From Catenovulum sp. 2E275 (GTDB lineage: Bacteria; Pseudomonadota; Gammaproteobacteria; Enterobacterales; Alteromonadaceae), in contig NZ_JAOPFU010000006.1 of the NCBI RefSeq assembly GCF_025515275.1, forward strand, positions 1-64,000: 64,000 bases of DNA, written 5' to 3'. The notes below the pieces were generated by a model. The model made no database searches. It was not told the DNA's origin and saw nothing but the letters and a program-made list of their open reading frames with translations. Shown here piece after piece: positions 6,756-16,271 of the stretch (its first letter is position 1; every line of letters starts with the position of its first letter). The position numbers and the translations under genes are program-made.

Positions 6756-9620
6756 CTAGAATGTAATAGTTGCGTTAAACTTGAATCTTTGACCGTAATC
6801 ATCCACCTGTTTAACTTGATCTAATGCACCATCGGTTTGTAAATAAGTCGGCTTTTCATCCAACAAATTATACAAAGAGTATTTGAAACTAATGTTATCA
6901 GTGATGTTATGCCATAAAGACCAGTTTACGGTTGTGCGCTCGTCACGATAAACATCTTGCCAGCGACTTTCTGCTGATTGGCTATATAAATAGTTTCCGT
7001 AATAACTTGCAGTTAATCGAGTGCCACCATCAATTGCCGGAATATAATAAGTAATACCCGCATTAGCCATCCACTCTGGCTGGTCTTTGAGTCGATCTAT
7101 GGTTTGGTTAATAGTTTCACCGTCATTTTCGCCATCAATTAAATAGTTCATCTCGGCTTTAATATGAGTCAGATTAAAATCTAAGTTGAATTTATGAACA
7201 CCCAACTTTAATCCTTCGGTTTTAAATGCAAACTCTAAACCTTTAACCTGAGATGATTCAGCATTTCTGGGCTGTCTAACAATTAAACGGCTGTCATCTT
7301 CCAACATTTTTACGCTTTTATAATCAAAAATATCATTGCTGATTTCTTTATAAAAAGCCCCCAAGGTAACCATGGCTTTATCATCCATAAAAAACTGTCG
7401 ATAAGATAAATCATAGTTAGTTGCTTCTCTTGGTTTTAAATCTGGGTTACCCATGTTAATTGAGCAAGAAGAAATGCCGTCACCTTCTTCGCCATCTTCA
7501 AAACTTTCTTCAATCTCTAACTCACCACCGGTACAACCAACAGATAATTTGGTTGCTCTGGCGATATGAGAAGGCATAGGACGCCCAATTGTCTGACTCA
7601 CAGAGAATAAAACTTTCGCGTCTGAGTTTAATTTATGGGTAATATTTAACGATGGTAAAAGTTTGTCATAGCCACCGGTGAAATCACGATTTTCAGTATA
7701 ATCGCCATCCAAAAACTGAGGGGTCATTGCATCATAACTCACCTCATCATATTTAGCCCCGGCTTCAACAATTGTGTTTTCATTTGCCCAGCGTAATGAC
7801 GCATAAGCATCAAAAATTTGTTCATCGTATGCGTAATCATATAAAGCAGAATCATTAACCGATTTTTGAACCAAAGCATCCACTTTATTGTTTTCCATAT
7901 TTGCAAACGTTGGGAAAACATCTGCCATAAAATCTTTAATGTTTAACCAAACCCACTCATGCTTACCACTTAACCACTCTGGTTTATGTCCAGAGCGCAT
8001 GACATAAGGAGCAGCTAAACGTATCGCTTTACCATTTTCATCAAAATAATTGTGATGTGTTCTGTCTAAGTTCTTTTCAAGCTCTGCATCTCGGTTTTCA
8101 ACCCCAACCGCAATGCCAAAGCCTTGGTCTTCATCGTCATAGTTAAATGCATAGTCCAACTTTAAATCGACCAATGTTTGCGATGAAGAGTTGCTTTGTA
8201 TATAAGCTTGGCTCATTTCCCAATCTTGTAAGTTAATAACAGATTCAAACGGATCTGAACCATCAGATGCCTGCACTCCAACCGCTTTATGCGAGCCATC
8301 ACTGACATAAGCATAATCGACATAAAGTGACGGATAGTCCCAGTTTGCATTTACCCGCGGGTACTTACGTATTTCAAAATAATATTGCGAGTCGTCAAAG
8401 GTTTCTTTACTCACACCTAACTTAACGTCTAACGCATGATCTCCAGTGCGATATTCAAGTGTGCTTAATAAACCTTTATTATTACGCTCCCACTGATTAT
8501 GACGAGTGCGGTGATAAACACTGTTGATTAACACTGAACCTGTATCTTTGTTAATTTCAAGCGGATCATTATTTCGTGAATATAATGCATCACTGTTCAT
8601 GGTACTGTCTTCCCAGTAGCGGAACTGATACGCCTGAGCAGATACATATAAATCTGCAAACCTTGGAAACCATTCTAATTTAGCAACACCGCCACTACGA
8701 TGTAGTAAATTAGTATATGAACCGCCATAAAAATCGTAAGGCACTTTTGTGCCATCCCACCCCTCAGGTGGACCTTCAAGAGATGTACTCATACTTCCCA
8801 TGTAGGTAGCTTCACCATTTTCAGGTAAGTTAAAATAATGGAAACGGTTCGGCCAACGTTTTTCAGCAGGACGACCACGCTCTTGATAAGTCGCTGACAT
8901 TAACAAACCAAATTCTTCGTTTTCGCCAAATCGGTTACGGTATAACAAGCGGCCACCATGTCCCCATGTTGTATCTGTGCCTTTTAAAGTATTACGGCCA
9001 TCACTGCCATCAAAATCAGAGTAGTTAGATTCGGTTCTAAGTTGAATGTAGTGATCATCATTTGATTTAGTTCTGCGAGTAACAATATCTAATTGACCAC
9101 CAATTGCACCGGCTTCCTGACGGGCAGTAAATCTTTTATAAATATCGGTTCTGGCAGCTAAATCACTTGGGATAAGTTGCGTATTTACCCGGCGATCGCC
9201 CGAACCATTTTGACCAATTGACGCAACTGAAATACCGTCAATTGTGGTATGGTTTAAATCAGAATCCATCCCTCGAATAACTACCCAGCGAGGTTCATCT
9301 GCATCTTCAACTACACTCACCCCAACAATATTTTGCACTAACGAAGTAATGGTATCGTCAGTTAACGTAGATTCGATATCAGGAACAGAATAAGAATCAA
9401 CCAAGTTAGATGTTTTAGGCGTCATCATGGTAGATTCACTACCATAAACAACCATTTCTTCTACACTGTTTGTATCTTCTGTTTGTTTTGCGCTGGCTTT
9501 AACTTTTGTTTGTTCAACTTGTGTATTCGCCTGTGCAGCATATAAATTTGCCGCCATAAAACCTGACGTTAATAACGCAAACTTTAACGCTTTAGTTAAA
9601 GGGTTTAAATTGTATCTCAT
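6756..9620 (-). CDS. TonB-dependent receptor paired with PhoD
   Basis: 954-residue outer-membrane receptor. Signal peptide to about residue 31 (LLTSGFMAANLYAAQA), a TonB-box-like EEMVVYGSE near residue 55, and a plug with WVVIRGMDSDLNHTTIDGIS and EAGAIGGQLDIVTRR. A 22-strand-type barrel follows, ending in FKFNATITF with the terminal Phe expected for outer-membrane insertion. There is no STN signalling domain, so it is a transport-only receptor. It is the first gene of a two-gene unit with phoD, suggesting uptake of an organophosphate, or of a compound that PhoD then processes (inference). The intergenic region upstream holds a palindrome at 9728-9744 and one Pho half-site (TGTCAT near 9773-9779) but no full Pho box. 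Confidence 0.88.
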   Translation of the reverse strand: MRYNLNPLTKALKFALLTSGFMAANLYAAQANTQVEQTKVKASAKQTEDTNSVEEMVVYGSESTMMTPKTSNLVDSYSVPDIESTLTDDTITSLVQNIVGVSVVEDADEPRWVVIRGMDSDLNHTTIDGISVASIGQNGSGDRRVNTQLIPSDLAARTDIYKRFTARQEAGAIGGQLDIVTRRTKSNDDHYIQLRTESNYSDFDGSDGRNTLKGTDTTWGHGGRLLYRNRFGENEEFGLLMSATYQERGRPAEKRWPNRFHYFNLPENGEATYMGSMSTSLEGPPEGWDGTKVPYDFYGGSYTNLLHRSGGVAKLEWFPRFADLYVSAQAYQFRYWEDSTMNSDALYSRNNDPLEINKDTGSVLINSVYHRTRHNQWERNNKGLLSTLEYRTGDHALDVKLGVSKETFDDSQYYFEIRKYPRVNANWDYPSLYVDYAYVSDGSHKAVGVQASDGSDPFESVINLQDWEMSQAYIQSNSSSQTLVDLKLDYAFNYDDEDQGFGIAVGVENRDAELEKNLDRTHHNYFDENGKAIRLAAPYVMRSGHKPEWLSGKHEWVWLNIKDFMADVFPTFANMENNKVDALVQKSVNDSALYDYAYDEQIFDAYASLRWANENTIVEAGAKYDEVSYDAMTPQFLDGDYTENRDFTGGYDKLLPSLNITHKLNSDAKVLFSVSQTIGRPMPSHIARATKLSVGCTGGELEIEESFEDGEEGDGISSCSINMGNPDLKPREATNYDLSYRQFFMDDKAMVTLGAFYKEISNDIFDYKSVKMLEDDSRLIVRQPRNAESSQVKGLEFAFKTEGLKLGVHKFNLDFNLTHIKAEMNYLIDGENDGETINQTIDRLKDQPEWMANAGITYYIPAIDGGTRLTASYYGNYLYSQSAESRWQDVYRDERTTVNWSLWHNITDNISFKYSLYNLLDEKPTYLQTDGALDQVKQVDDYGQRFKFNATITF

Positions 9621-9727
9621 GGTTATTTATTACCTTGTAAAGTTATTTAAATGTGCGCCTCAATGAGGATTCATAACCATGACGACCCGACTTTTCGATT
9701 TTTTCAGACTTTTTTAAACTTTAATAA

Positions 9728-9744
9728 AAGCTTAAATTAAGCTT
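9728..9744. promoter_or_regulatory. 17-bp palindrome upstream of the receptor-phoD unit
   Basis: AAGCTTAA-A-TTAAGCTT, perfect 8-bp arms around one base, about 108 bp before the receptor start and inside the only non-coding stretch between the two receptor units. Symmetry and location suggest a regulator site; the regulator is unknown. Confidence 0.35.
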
Positions 9745-9804
9745 CTGCCAAAAATAAAAATAGCTTCATTAAAATGACACAAACAAAGGGTATTTGGAGT
9801 TGAG

Positions 9805-12800
9805 TTAAAGCTGCTGCGAGAATTGAAGATAAAAAGTTCTGCCATCTGGATTATGCACCGCCCCAAAAAAACCATATTTCTCATCTGCCAGCGGTGCTTT
9901 TTTATCCAATAAATTTTTAATCCCTAAGGTTATTTCGGTTGATTTTTGATGGGGTGATTTTTCAAAAAAACCATTCAGATTAAATTGCGAATATAAATTT
10001 AATCTGTACCAAGGTTTTATTTGCCAATAATGTTTTTGTCCGTTTTCATCGACTCGGCTAATGCTGGATTCACTAAACTGAGCAATATAATCGAGCGATG
10101 CGCCCAATACCCAGTTATCTTTTTGCATGCTTATCAGAGCATTTCCGCGCCACTTAGGATTACCATTAATGCCAACCTGTTGAGTATTTTGAACACTGGC
10201 AATACCCAAAGCTGCAACTTTATTAAACAGCTCACCCGACTCTTGGGTGTAACTTAATAGCCGGGCTAAATTTAATCTATAGTTCACAGTCGCCAAATCA
10301 TTATCTTGCCGATAGCTCAAGGTAAAATCTGCGCCTTTAATTGTTCTTAAATCTAAATTAAGGAAAGGATCATTAACATATAAAATATCACCGGCGGCTT
10401 CAATTCCTGTTCCCTGATATAAAGCTAGCTGGCTTGGTGTTGGCTCAGCCCTTTGTACATTAGGATTAAAAGACCCGTTAAGCCGGTAAACTAAATCTAA
10501 AGCGGTTTGATTACTGCCACCTAATCGCCCAACAACACTTTGCTGCTCAATTTGCCAATAGTCAGCCGTAATCGCCAACTGCTTAATATCAGCAGGTAAA
10601 TAACTAAGTCCAATCGTTTTACTAATGGAGTGTTCAGGTTTGAGTTTTGCAGCCACCAGCGTAATTTCCCGTGGCGAGCCACTACACGCAGATAAATTTG
10701 CTAAACCAGAGTTAGCAGCACAAGACACATAATCAATAGTCGATGACTGACGGGCAACTCCCTGACTATTATTTTGAATTAAATTAGGTGCTTTAAATCC
10801 TTTTCCCCACATGGTTTTAATCATCCAGTCCGGTGTTAACCACCAGCTTAATGTCAGTTTAGGCACAACCACCTGACCCACATCAGATAAGCTTTCGTAG
10901 CGAAAAGCCAACTGCAAGTCTAAAGAATCAACCAAATCGAGTTTCATCTCGCTACTTAATAAAGGCACGGCTAATTCTAAATGGGCTGAAACGACATTAC
11001 GTTTACCCAAAGTATCATTGGTGGCGCTGTCACCTAACGAGTCACTTTGCGAATAAAAACCGCTAACTGAATCAATAAAAGGAGACGTACCATCCAGTGC
11101 TTGCCCTCTGTTATCAAATACACTTTCGTTTCGGTATTCAGCACCAACGGCAATCCCCAAAGGCCCCGCTGGTAAACTTAAAACATTGGGGTTAGATAAT
11201 TTAAAGTCGGCTAAGCTAAGTTTACTTACTCCGGTTTTATTTATCTTGGTTTTAATTGAGTCAATAATATGCACTGAATTTGGGGTTAAATCAGTTGAGA
11301 AGTCGGTAGTTTCATAATCCCAAGCACCATTAAACGGATTATAAGCATCTGGCGTAGCTAAACTTAATGCCTGCTGAAATAATGTATTAGAAACCGCATT
11401 ATAAATTGTATCTTTGCTTTGCGCTCTGGAGTGCAGAATAGCGGTATCATACTCCCAGTTACCCAACCAACCACGGCTCCCCAATAACCAGCGATAACTT
11501 GAGTTTTCAACTACCCCAAAGCGATTACCGGCATCTAACACCCGGTAATGATAAAGCACTAAATCTATGCCTTCGTCTGGAATATCGACCGAGTTTAATC
11601 GATTTGGATTAACACGCCCGTCAGCAAATTTTTTTGCGCCAAACGGATTCCAATAATTGGTTTTAGGAATCACGATTCTGGCACTATCCAGTACCCGTGG
11701 TGATTCACTAAAGCGTTTTGTAATTGCTTGATAATAACTCAGTTCGGCATACAGCTCACTTTGCTCATTGAGCTGATAACTTAAATTACTAAATAAATTA
11801 TAACGGGTAAGTTTTGAATATAGCTCTCGGTTGGCATCCATATCATAATACAAGCTTCTATCGGTTGCCGATGATACCAAGCCGTCATCAAAACAAAGTT
11901 GATTAATATAACTTAATCGGCAGCCATCATTTTGCTGGTGTTGAATATGCAAAATGCCATTAGCATTTGATATGTTTTGGCCATCAATGGTTGTAAGTGG
12001 CTGTTCACTTAGGGTTTGTAAACTGGCAAATCCACCAATTGGGCTTCGGTTATCAAACCCGCTTTTGCCTTCAAATAAAGTTCCGTCAACTAGCTGCATC
12101 CGGTTTGAAGAAGCCGCCTGCGCCAATTTTTTTGTCGGCACAGAGTTTCGGGTTTGCATTCCGGCAAAAAAATTAAATTTACCTTGCTCAGAGTCACCAA
12201 AATAAAGCCCTGCATTTAGCCCTAAACTGGTTTCGTTTTTATCAATTAAAGGCGCTCTGGCTCCCCTTAACGTTAAATACGCGCCTTCAACTTGCTTAGC
12301 CATATTAATATTAACCACCCCAGCTACAGCATCCGCACCATATAATGCTGATGCACTATCAGCTAAAACTTCCAGATTTTGAATCCCTAAAGCGGGGATT
12401 TCGTTAATGTTTGGTGTTAATACCGGCACTGAGTTTTCAGACTGATAGCCCGGGTGTAGCGCCATCCGTCTGCCATTAATCAGCATTAATGTATTACCAC
12501 TACCGGTTGATCTTAAATTAATTGAAGCAATGTCCCCTCGCGCAGTATTAATGCCACCTTCAGTCACATTTTCATTAAATTTAACATCTCCGTTTTGTGG
12601 CAAACTCATTAAAATATCCCGTCCGTTGTTCACCCCATTAATATCTAAAATTTGACGATCCATTTTCATCACGGGTGAAGTATGGCGCTGCATAGCACCT
12701 CGGATACGGCTACCAATTACCGTTAACTGCTCAATTGTCTGCAGTGGAGTCTCTAATTTGGTATCCAGTTGATGCATTTTTTTCGCAGCAGAAAAATGCT

Positions 12801-13107
12801 TAGCAGTAATTAAAACAGAGTCGTTTTGCCCTTGTTTCACTTCCAGATGAGTATCAGCCAAAGCTAAAGTTAATGCAGCAAACACAGAGTCAGCCTGCGC
12901 TGCTTTTAGCTGAATATTTTGGGTAATATCAGCCGCGGCAATAATCACAACATGATACTGATTAGCGAGCTGTTGCATCGCCTGATTTAATGGTTGAGGG
13001 GATATTTTTACACTCGGCTCTGGCTTTGCATAAACCGGCAATACCCAACTAAACCAGCAACACACTAACAAGCTATAAAAATTAAGTTGAGTTAATTTTT
13101 GCTGCAT
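9805..13107 (-). CDS. TonB-dependent receptor with N-terminal STN signalling domain
   Basis: 1100-residue FecA-like transducer. After the signal peptide (ending near VLPVYA) comes an STN domain: ISPQPLNQAMQQLANQY, ADITQNIQLKAAQAD and a following short strand-helix repeat, about residues 34-105. The plug follows (TVIGSRIRG, NTLMLINGRRMA, ALYGADAVAGVVNI) and then a barrel ending YLQFSQQL. The STN domain contacts a FecR-type anti-sigma regulator; that regulator is encoded immediately upstream with a 19-bp gap, preceded by an ECF sigma factor. So ligand binding probably signals to its own operon and perhaps others. The SusC-like LINGRR block is common in receptors for large organic ligands, but the substrate cannot be named. 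The ECF operon starts behind a Pho box, linking it to phosphate stress. Confidence 0.9.
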   Translation of the reverse strand: MQQKLTQLNFYSLLVCCWFSWVLPVYAKPEPSVKISPQPLNQAMQQLANQYHVVIIAAADITQNIQLKAAQADSVFAALTLALADTHLEVKQGQNDSVLITAKHFSAAKKMHQLDTKLETPLQTIEQLTVIGSRIRGAMQRHTSPVMKMDRQILDINGVNNGRDILMSLPQNGDVKFNENVTEGGINTARGDIASINLRSTGSGNTLMLINGRRMALHPGYQSENSVPVLTPNINEIPALGIQNLEVLADSASALYGADAVAGVVNINMAKQVEGAYLTLRGARAPLIDKNETSLGLNAGLYFGDSEQGKFNFFAGMQTRNSVPTKKLAQAASSNRMQLVDGTLFEGKSGFDNRSPIGGFASLQTLSEQPLTTIDGQNISNANGILHIQHQQNDGCRLSYINQLCFDDGLVSSATDRSLYYDMDANRELYSKLTRYNLFSNLSYQLNEQSELYAELSYYQAITKRFSESPRVLDSARIVIPKTNYWNPFGAKKFADGRVNPNRLNSVDIPDEGIDLVLYHYRVLDAGNRFGVVENSSYRWLLGSRGWLGNWEYDTAILHSRAQSKDTIYNAVSNTLFQQALSLATPDAYNPFNGAWDYETTDFSTDLTPNSVHIIDSIKTKINKTGVSKLSLADFKLSNPNVLSLPAGPLGIAVGAEYRNESVFDNRGQALDGTSPFIDSVSGFYSQSDSLGDSATNDTLGKRNVVSAHLELAVPLLSSEMKLDLVDSLDLQLAFRYESLSDVGQVVVPKLTLSWWLTPDWMIKTMWGKGFKAPNLIQNNSQGVARQSSTIDYVSCAANSGLANLSACSGSPREITLVAAKLKPEHSISKTIGLSYLPADIKQLAITADYWQIEQQSVVGRLGGSNQTALDLVYRLNGSFNPNVQRAEPTPSQLALYQGTGIEAAGDILYVNDPFLNLDLRTIKGADFTLSYRQDNDLATVNYRLNLARLLSYTQESGELFNKVAALGIASVQNTQQVGINGNPKWRGNALISMQKDNWVLGASLDYIAQFSESSISRVDENGQKHYWQIKPWYRLNLYSQFNLNGFFEKSPHQKSTEITLGIKNLLDKKAPLADEKYGFFGAVHNPDGRTFYLQFSQQL

Positions 13108-13126
13108 AATTAGCTCTGCTGGTGAT

Positions 13127-14110
13127 TTACATTGTCAGCCAGATAATGCCCTGACTGTCTTTGCGCCATTGAATAGAATGGGTAATCGCCAAGCCATTTA
13201 AAACTTGCTCAACCTGAGATATTGCAAATGAGGTGGTAATTTTTTGCTGGGCAATAGCCGGTGTAGCCAGTTTATATTGGGAGTCCGAATACCGGTTTAA
13301 CACATCAATTAACTCACCAATAGGCCGGTTTACAAAATCAAATCTCTGCATTCGCCAAGCAGCAATTTGCTGCTGCTCAAGTTGTATAACCGGACTTAGC
13401 TGTTTCTGGCTATCTACAACAACCTGTTGCTGCTGAGTAATTTCAACCCGCTGATTTTGCGCCGTTACCGCTACCCGACCCGATTGAACATTGACCAAAG
13501 TAGCTTTGTCATGGTTTTGAATTTCAAACTCAGTACCTAATACACTAACCAGTGCATTTTGATTTTGAATATTAAAAGGTCTTAGGCTGTCATGTGCGAC
13601 TTTAAAATAAGCCTCGCCAGAGCTTAAGATTAAATCTCGGCTATTTTTTGAAAAACTAACGCTTAATTGAGTGCCAGCACCTAATGTAATCACAGTTCCG
13701 TCAGCTAAATGAACTGTTTCTGTTTGTTTTCCGGCTTGATACACCATAGTTTGTGGTTGAGCTGGGGTTAACTGTGTTTGCCAGAAAAATATCACCAGTA
13801 ATACACTAGCAGCAACAGCCGAAAAATAACGCCAAACATTTGATTTAACAGTTTTAGCTGCTGCTACCGCTTGTTTGGTATTGCTTTGTTCCGGCACTGG
13901 TTTTGATTTTAAATTATCAGCCAGTTTGTCAGCCATAGGCTCACTGTAGCTGGTTAGGCTTTGCGCCTGATACACCTGACGAAAAGCCTGTTCATGCTGT
14001 TTATCGGCAACTAACCACTGCTTAAATTCTGTTTTTTGTTGTTCACTGGCTTGTCCGCTTTGGATGATGCTCAGCCAGTAACTTGCCTGCTCTATATTGG
14101 CTGAGCTCAT
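13127..14110 (-). CDS. FecR-family anti-sigma / sigma-regulator membrane protein
   Basis: 327-residue one-span membrane protein. The cytoplasmic N-terminal DUF4880-like part has QASYWLSIIQSGQAS and FKQWLVADKQHEQAF. One transmembrane segment lies at about residues 93-110. The periplasmic FecR domain follows (VYQAGKQTETVHLADGTVITLGAGTQLSV in part, then SGEAYFKVAHD and VSVLGTEFEI), with a C-terminal STN-like region for receptor contact. It begins with ATG overlapping the sigma-factor stop by four bases (ATGA), so the two are translationally coupled. It should hold the sigma factor inactive or activate it on a signal from the STN receptor encoded next. Confidence 0.9.
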   Translation of the reverse strand: MSSANIEQASYWLSIIQSGQASEQQKTEFKQWLVADKQHEQAFRQVYQAQSLTSYSEPMADKLADNLKSKPVPEQSNTKQAVAAAKTVKSNVWRYFSAVAASVLLVIFFWQTQLTPAQPQTMVYQAGKQTETVHLADGTVITLGAGTQLSVSFSKNSRDLILSSGEAYFKVAHDSLRPFNIQNQNALVSVLGTEFEIQNHDKATLVNVQSGRVAVTAQNQRVEITQQQQVVVDSQKQLSPVIQLEQQQIAAWRMQRFDFVNRPIGELIDVLNRYSDSQYKLATPAIAQQKITTSFAISQVEQVLNGLAITHSIQWRKDSQGIIWLTM

Positions 14111-14667
14111 AAAGTTTTCCTGCTTAATTCCGGTTTTATTTCAACAGACGATGATTGAGATTCCCACTCCATTAACGCTTGAGTGATCACTAAGTTAGCT
14201 TTTTCTAATGTTCGGCAAATATCCGCGACCGAATAACCTAAGCTATCGCTTAACATTTGATATGTTTTGCCTTCAATTCGGGTTTCAAATAACAATTTTT
14301 GCTGTTTTGCATTCAAACCAGAAACCGCCCTGCTGACTACGTCTACTTTTTCTTGTTCAAGCACAGCTTGCTCGGTTGAGATTTGCTCAAGTGGGGCGAG
14401 TTCCAATTCGTTAAAAATATCTTCTAGCATATTATTTTGCCGCTGCATTGAACGGTGCGCGTCAATCACTAAATTACGCGCTATGGTGTAAATTAAAGCT
14501 TTCGGATTTTGAATCGGTTTATCCGTTTTATATTCAGAAAAACGAATAAAAGCCTGCTGCGCAATATCTTCAGGATCTGGCGGGCCTGAGCCAAATTTAT
14601 AACGAATCTTATCGCATAATTCAGCCCAGTAGCTTTGATAAATATTATTAAAAATTGAAGGTTCCAC
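14107..14667 (-). CDS. ECF (FecI-like) RNA polymerase sigma factor
   Basis: Sigma-70 family extracytoplasmic-function factor with only regions 2 and 4. Region 2: PEDIAQQAFIRFSEY and ALIYTIARNLVIDAHRS. Region 4: LNAKQQKLLFETRIEGKTYQ and DSLGYSVADICRTLEKA. The longest frame begins with TTG at 14694, with no ribosome site; if the Pho-box promoter just upstream is used, transcription would begin near 14690, making that TTG untranslatable. GTG at 14667 has GAG about seven bases upstream and precedes the family core, so I choose it, with moderate certainty. It is first in the sigma-FecR-receptor operon. A Pho box at 14713-14730 suggests that PhoB supplies the sigma factor only in phosphate shortage. 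Confidence 0.85.
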   Translation of the reverse strand: MEPSIFNNIYQSYWAELCDKIRYKFGSGPPDPEDIAQQAFIRFSEYKTDKPIQNPKALIYTIARNLVIDAHRSMQRQNNMLEDIFNELELAPLEQISTEQAVLEQEKVDVVSRAVSGLNAKQQKLLFETRIEGKTYQMLSDSLGYSVADICRTLEKANLVITQALMEWESQSSSVEIKPELSRKTL

Positions 14668-14712
14668 AACATGCTCAACTCTAATACAACTCAAGCAGAA
14701 TATGATATTTTA

Positions 14713-14730
14713 ATGACAAACAAATGACAG
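14713..14730 (-). promoter_or_regulatory. Pho box before the ECF sigma operon
   Basis: Minus-strand CTGTCAT-TTGT-TTGTCAT matches the E. coli-type PhoB site (two 7-bp halves, 4-bp spacer, 11-bp period): first half exact, second with one change. A TATTCT about ten bases downstream (14702-14697) sits where the -10 element of Pho promoters lies. Spacing, orientation and the phosphate genes nearby all agree. Confidence 0.75.
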
Positions 14731-14739
14731 CTCTGGAGG

Positions 14740-16233
14740 TTAGCTTTCAACCAACCAAAAATTAATGGTAAAAGGCTTTAACCGAGTTTCTATTGGTAGT
14801 TGAGGAAAATCGTCCAAGCTCACTTTACCTTTATTAAATTTGGCTTTTTGGCCATTTATCAGCACTTTTTTCGCATCAACACTTTTGGCGCTTAAACTAT
14901 ATTGTTGGTTAATTTTGCCAAATCTGCTTAATTCAATATCTGCCGGAAAGTTACCCATATTAATCAACATTAAAGTTTTTTGATGTTGATTATCCGGATT
15001 TTGCTGGCAATAAACCCGCACCCTTTTATGGCTGCTTTGCACCGCATAAACCTGCTGTCCCATTAACCTAACCCATAACCAACTTAACCAATAATCGGGT
15101 CGGGGTTTTAATGTTAAACGGTTAATTAAGCCATAGTCTCCACCAATTAGGCTTTGACGGATCATTACTTTATGGCCGGATACTGCACCGTTGCCTAATT
15201 GTTCTGCCCACCAAAAACAAGAGACAAAACGATCAGATAATTCTGGCTGACCACCGCATTGTGCAGAGCCAGTTTCGCCTGTCCAAAATTCAGCCTGAGG
15301 CTGATGTAAATGTCGCCAAAAATTTAATTTATCTGTGTATTTAGTAAAGTCCTGATATGACTTGGGTGACAACATAGCTCTGAGCGTTGCGGTTCGGGTA
15401 CGCACCGGTGAGCGTTTACTTTGAAACGGATAATAGTGCCAGCTTACAATATCCAGCTCAAACGGCAGGTAAGCTAAAAATGTTTTCGTTAGGTTAGATA
15501 ATGGGGTTAAAGATTCACCCAGCTTTGGCCAATAAGCACTGCCCGGCCCCATAATTTTGGTATTGGGATAATATCGCTTTAATAAATGCGCAAAAGTGGC
15601 GTAATCCTGCGCTAAGTTTTTTCCACCCGGTTGGGAGCGAATGCCATGAAATGCCCAATAAGCATTTAACTCGTTGCCCAGTTCGCACACGTCTATTTGA
15701 TAATTTTGCTGCTTTGAATAATCCAGCAATTTTTGAATTTCAGAACCTTGCCAGCTACCGTGCTGACTGCGCTCAAATAATCCGTATTTAAAGGTAAATA
15801 CCAGCTTTAATTGATTGCGTTGCAGAAAAGCGTGTAATTTATCCCAAATTGCCTGAGTTAAAACAATAGAATCCGGTTCATCGCTGGGTGCTTGAAAATA
15901 ATGAATTTTATCCGCTTCAGAGCCGCCGATGCGTAAATAAGAGGGGCCAAGTGCTTTGACTAGCCGGTCTAGCTTTTTGGTTTGTAAATCAATTGGGGGA
16001 ACACGCAAAGTACCTAAGCCACGTTTAACGCCCATGCTGCCTTCCCACCAATAGCCGCCAACTAATACAGAGATATCGATAGAAAAAGATAAATACTCAG
16101 CAGGAAGCTGACAAACCGGCTCGGCAGATATTAAAGCAACGTCAACTTGTTTAGGTTTAATTGCCCTAAAACGTAAATGTAATGCTCTGAAAGTTTTAGC
16201 GTAAATAGTCGAAAATAAACGGGAAGCGGACAT
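14740..16233 (-). CDS. GH79 heparanase-like beta-glucuronidase-type glycosidase
   Basis: 497-residue retaining glycoside hydrolase resembling heparanase. Blocks follow the GH79 order: YLRIGGSEADKIHYF (about 99-113), CELGNELNAYWAFHG (183-197) with the likely acid/base Glu188, and FWTGETGSAQCGGQPELSDR (316-335) with the likely nucleophile Glu320. KVMIRQSLIGGDYGLI and PRPDYWLSWLWVRLMG then match heparanase's late blocks, followed by a beta-sandwich-like C-terminus. Expected substrates are uronate-containing glycans. There is no signal peptide: the N-terminus is basic and polar (SASRLFSTIYAKTF...), so it would act in the cytoplasm unless the start is wrong. The ribosome site is weak. It lies between two Pho-box-like elements and reads toward the ECF operon. 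Confidence 0.82.
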   Translation of the reverse strand: MSASRLFSTIYAKTFRALHLRFRAIKPKQVDVALISAEPVCQLPAEYLSFSIDISVLVGGYWWEGSMGVKRGLGTLRVPPIDLQTKKLDRLVKALGPSYLRIGGSEADKIHYFQAPSDEPDSIVLTQAIWDKLHAFLQRNQLKLVFTFKYGLFERSQHGSWQGSEIQKLLDYSKQQNYQIDVCELGNELNAYWAFHGIRSQPGGKNLAQDYATFAHLLKRYYPNTKIMGPGSAYWPKLGESLTPLSNLTKTFLAYLPFELDIVSWHYYPFQSKRSPVRTRTATLRAMLSPKSYQDFTKYTDKLNFWRHLHQPQAEFWTGETGSAQCGGQPELSDRFVSCFWWAEQLGNGAVSGHKVMIRQSLIGGDYGLINRLTLKPRPDYWLSWLWVRLMGQQVYAVQSSHKRVRVYCQQNPDNQHQKTLMLINMGNFPADIELSRFGKINQQYSLSAKSVDAKKVLINGQKAKFNKGKVSLDDFPQLPIETRLKPFTINFWLVES

Positions 16234-16271
16234 AGGCCAACATAACTTTATAAAACATTAAACATTAGTGT

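Noticed and set aside
9765-9790. Pho box before the receptor-phoD unit
   Set aside because: Only one TGTCAT half; the second half 11 bp away does not match, so no full box is claimed.
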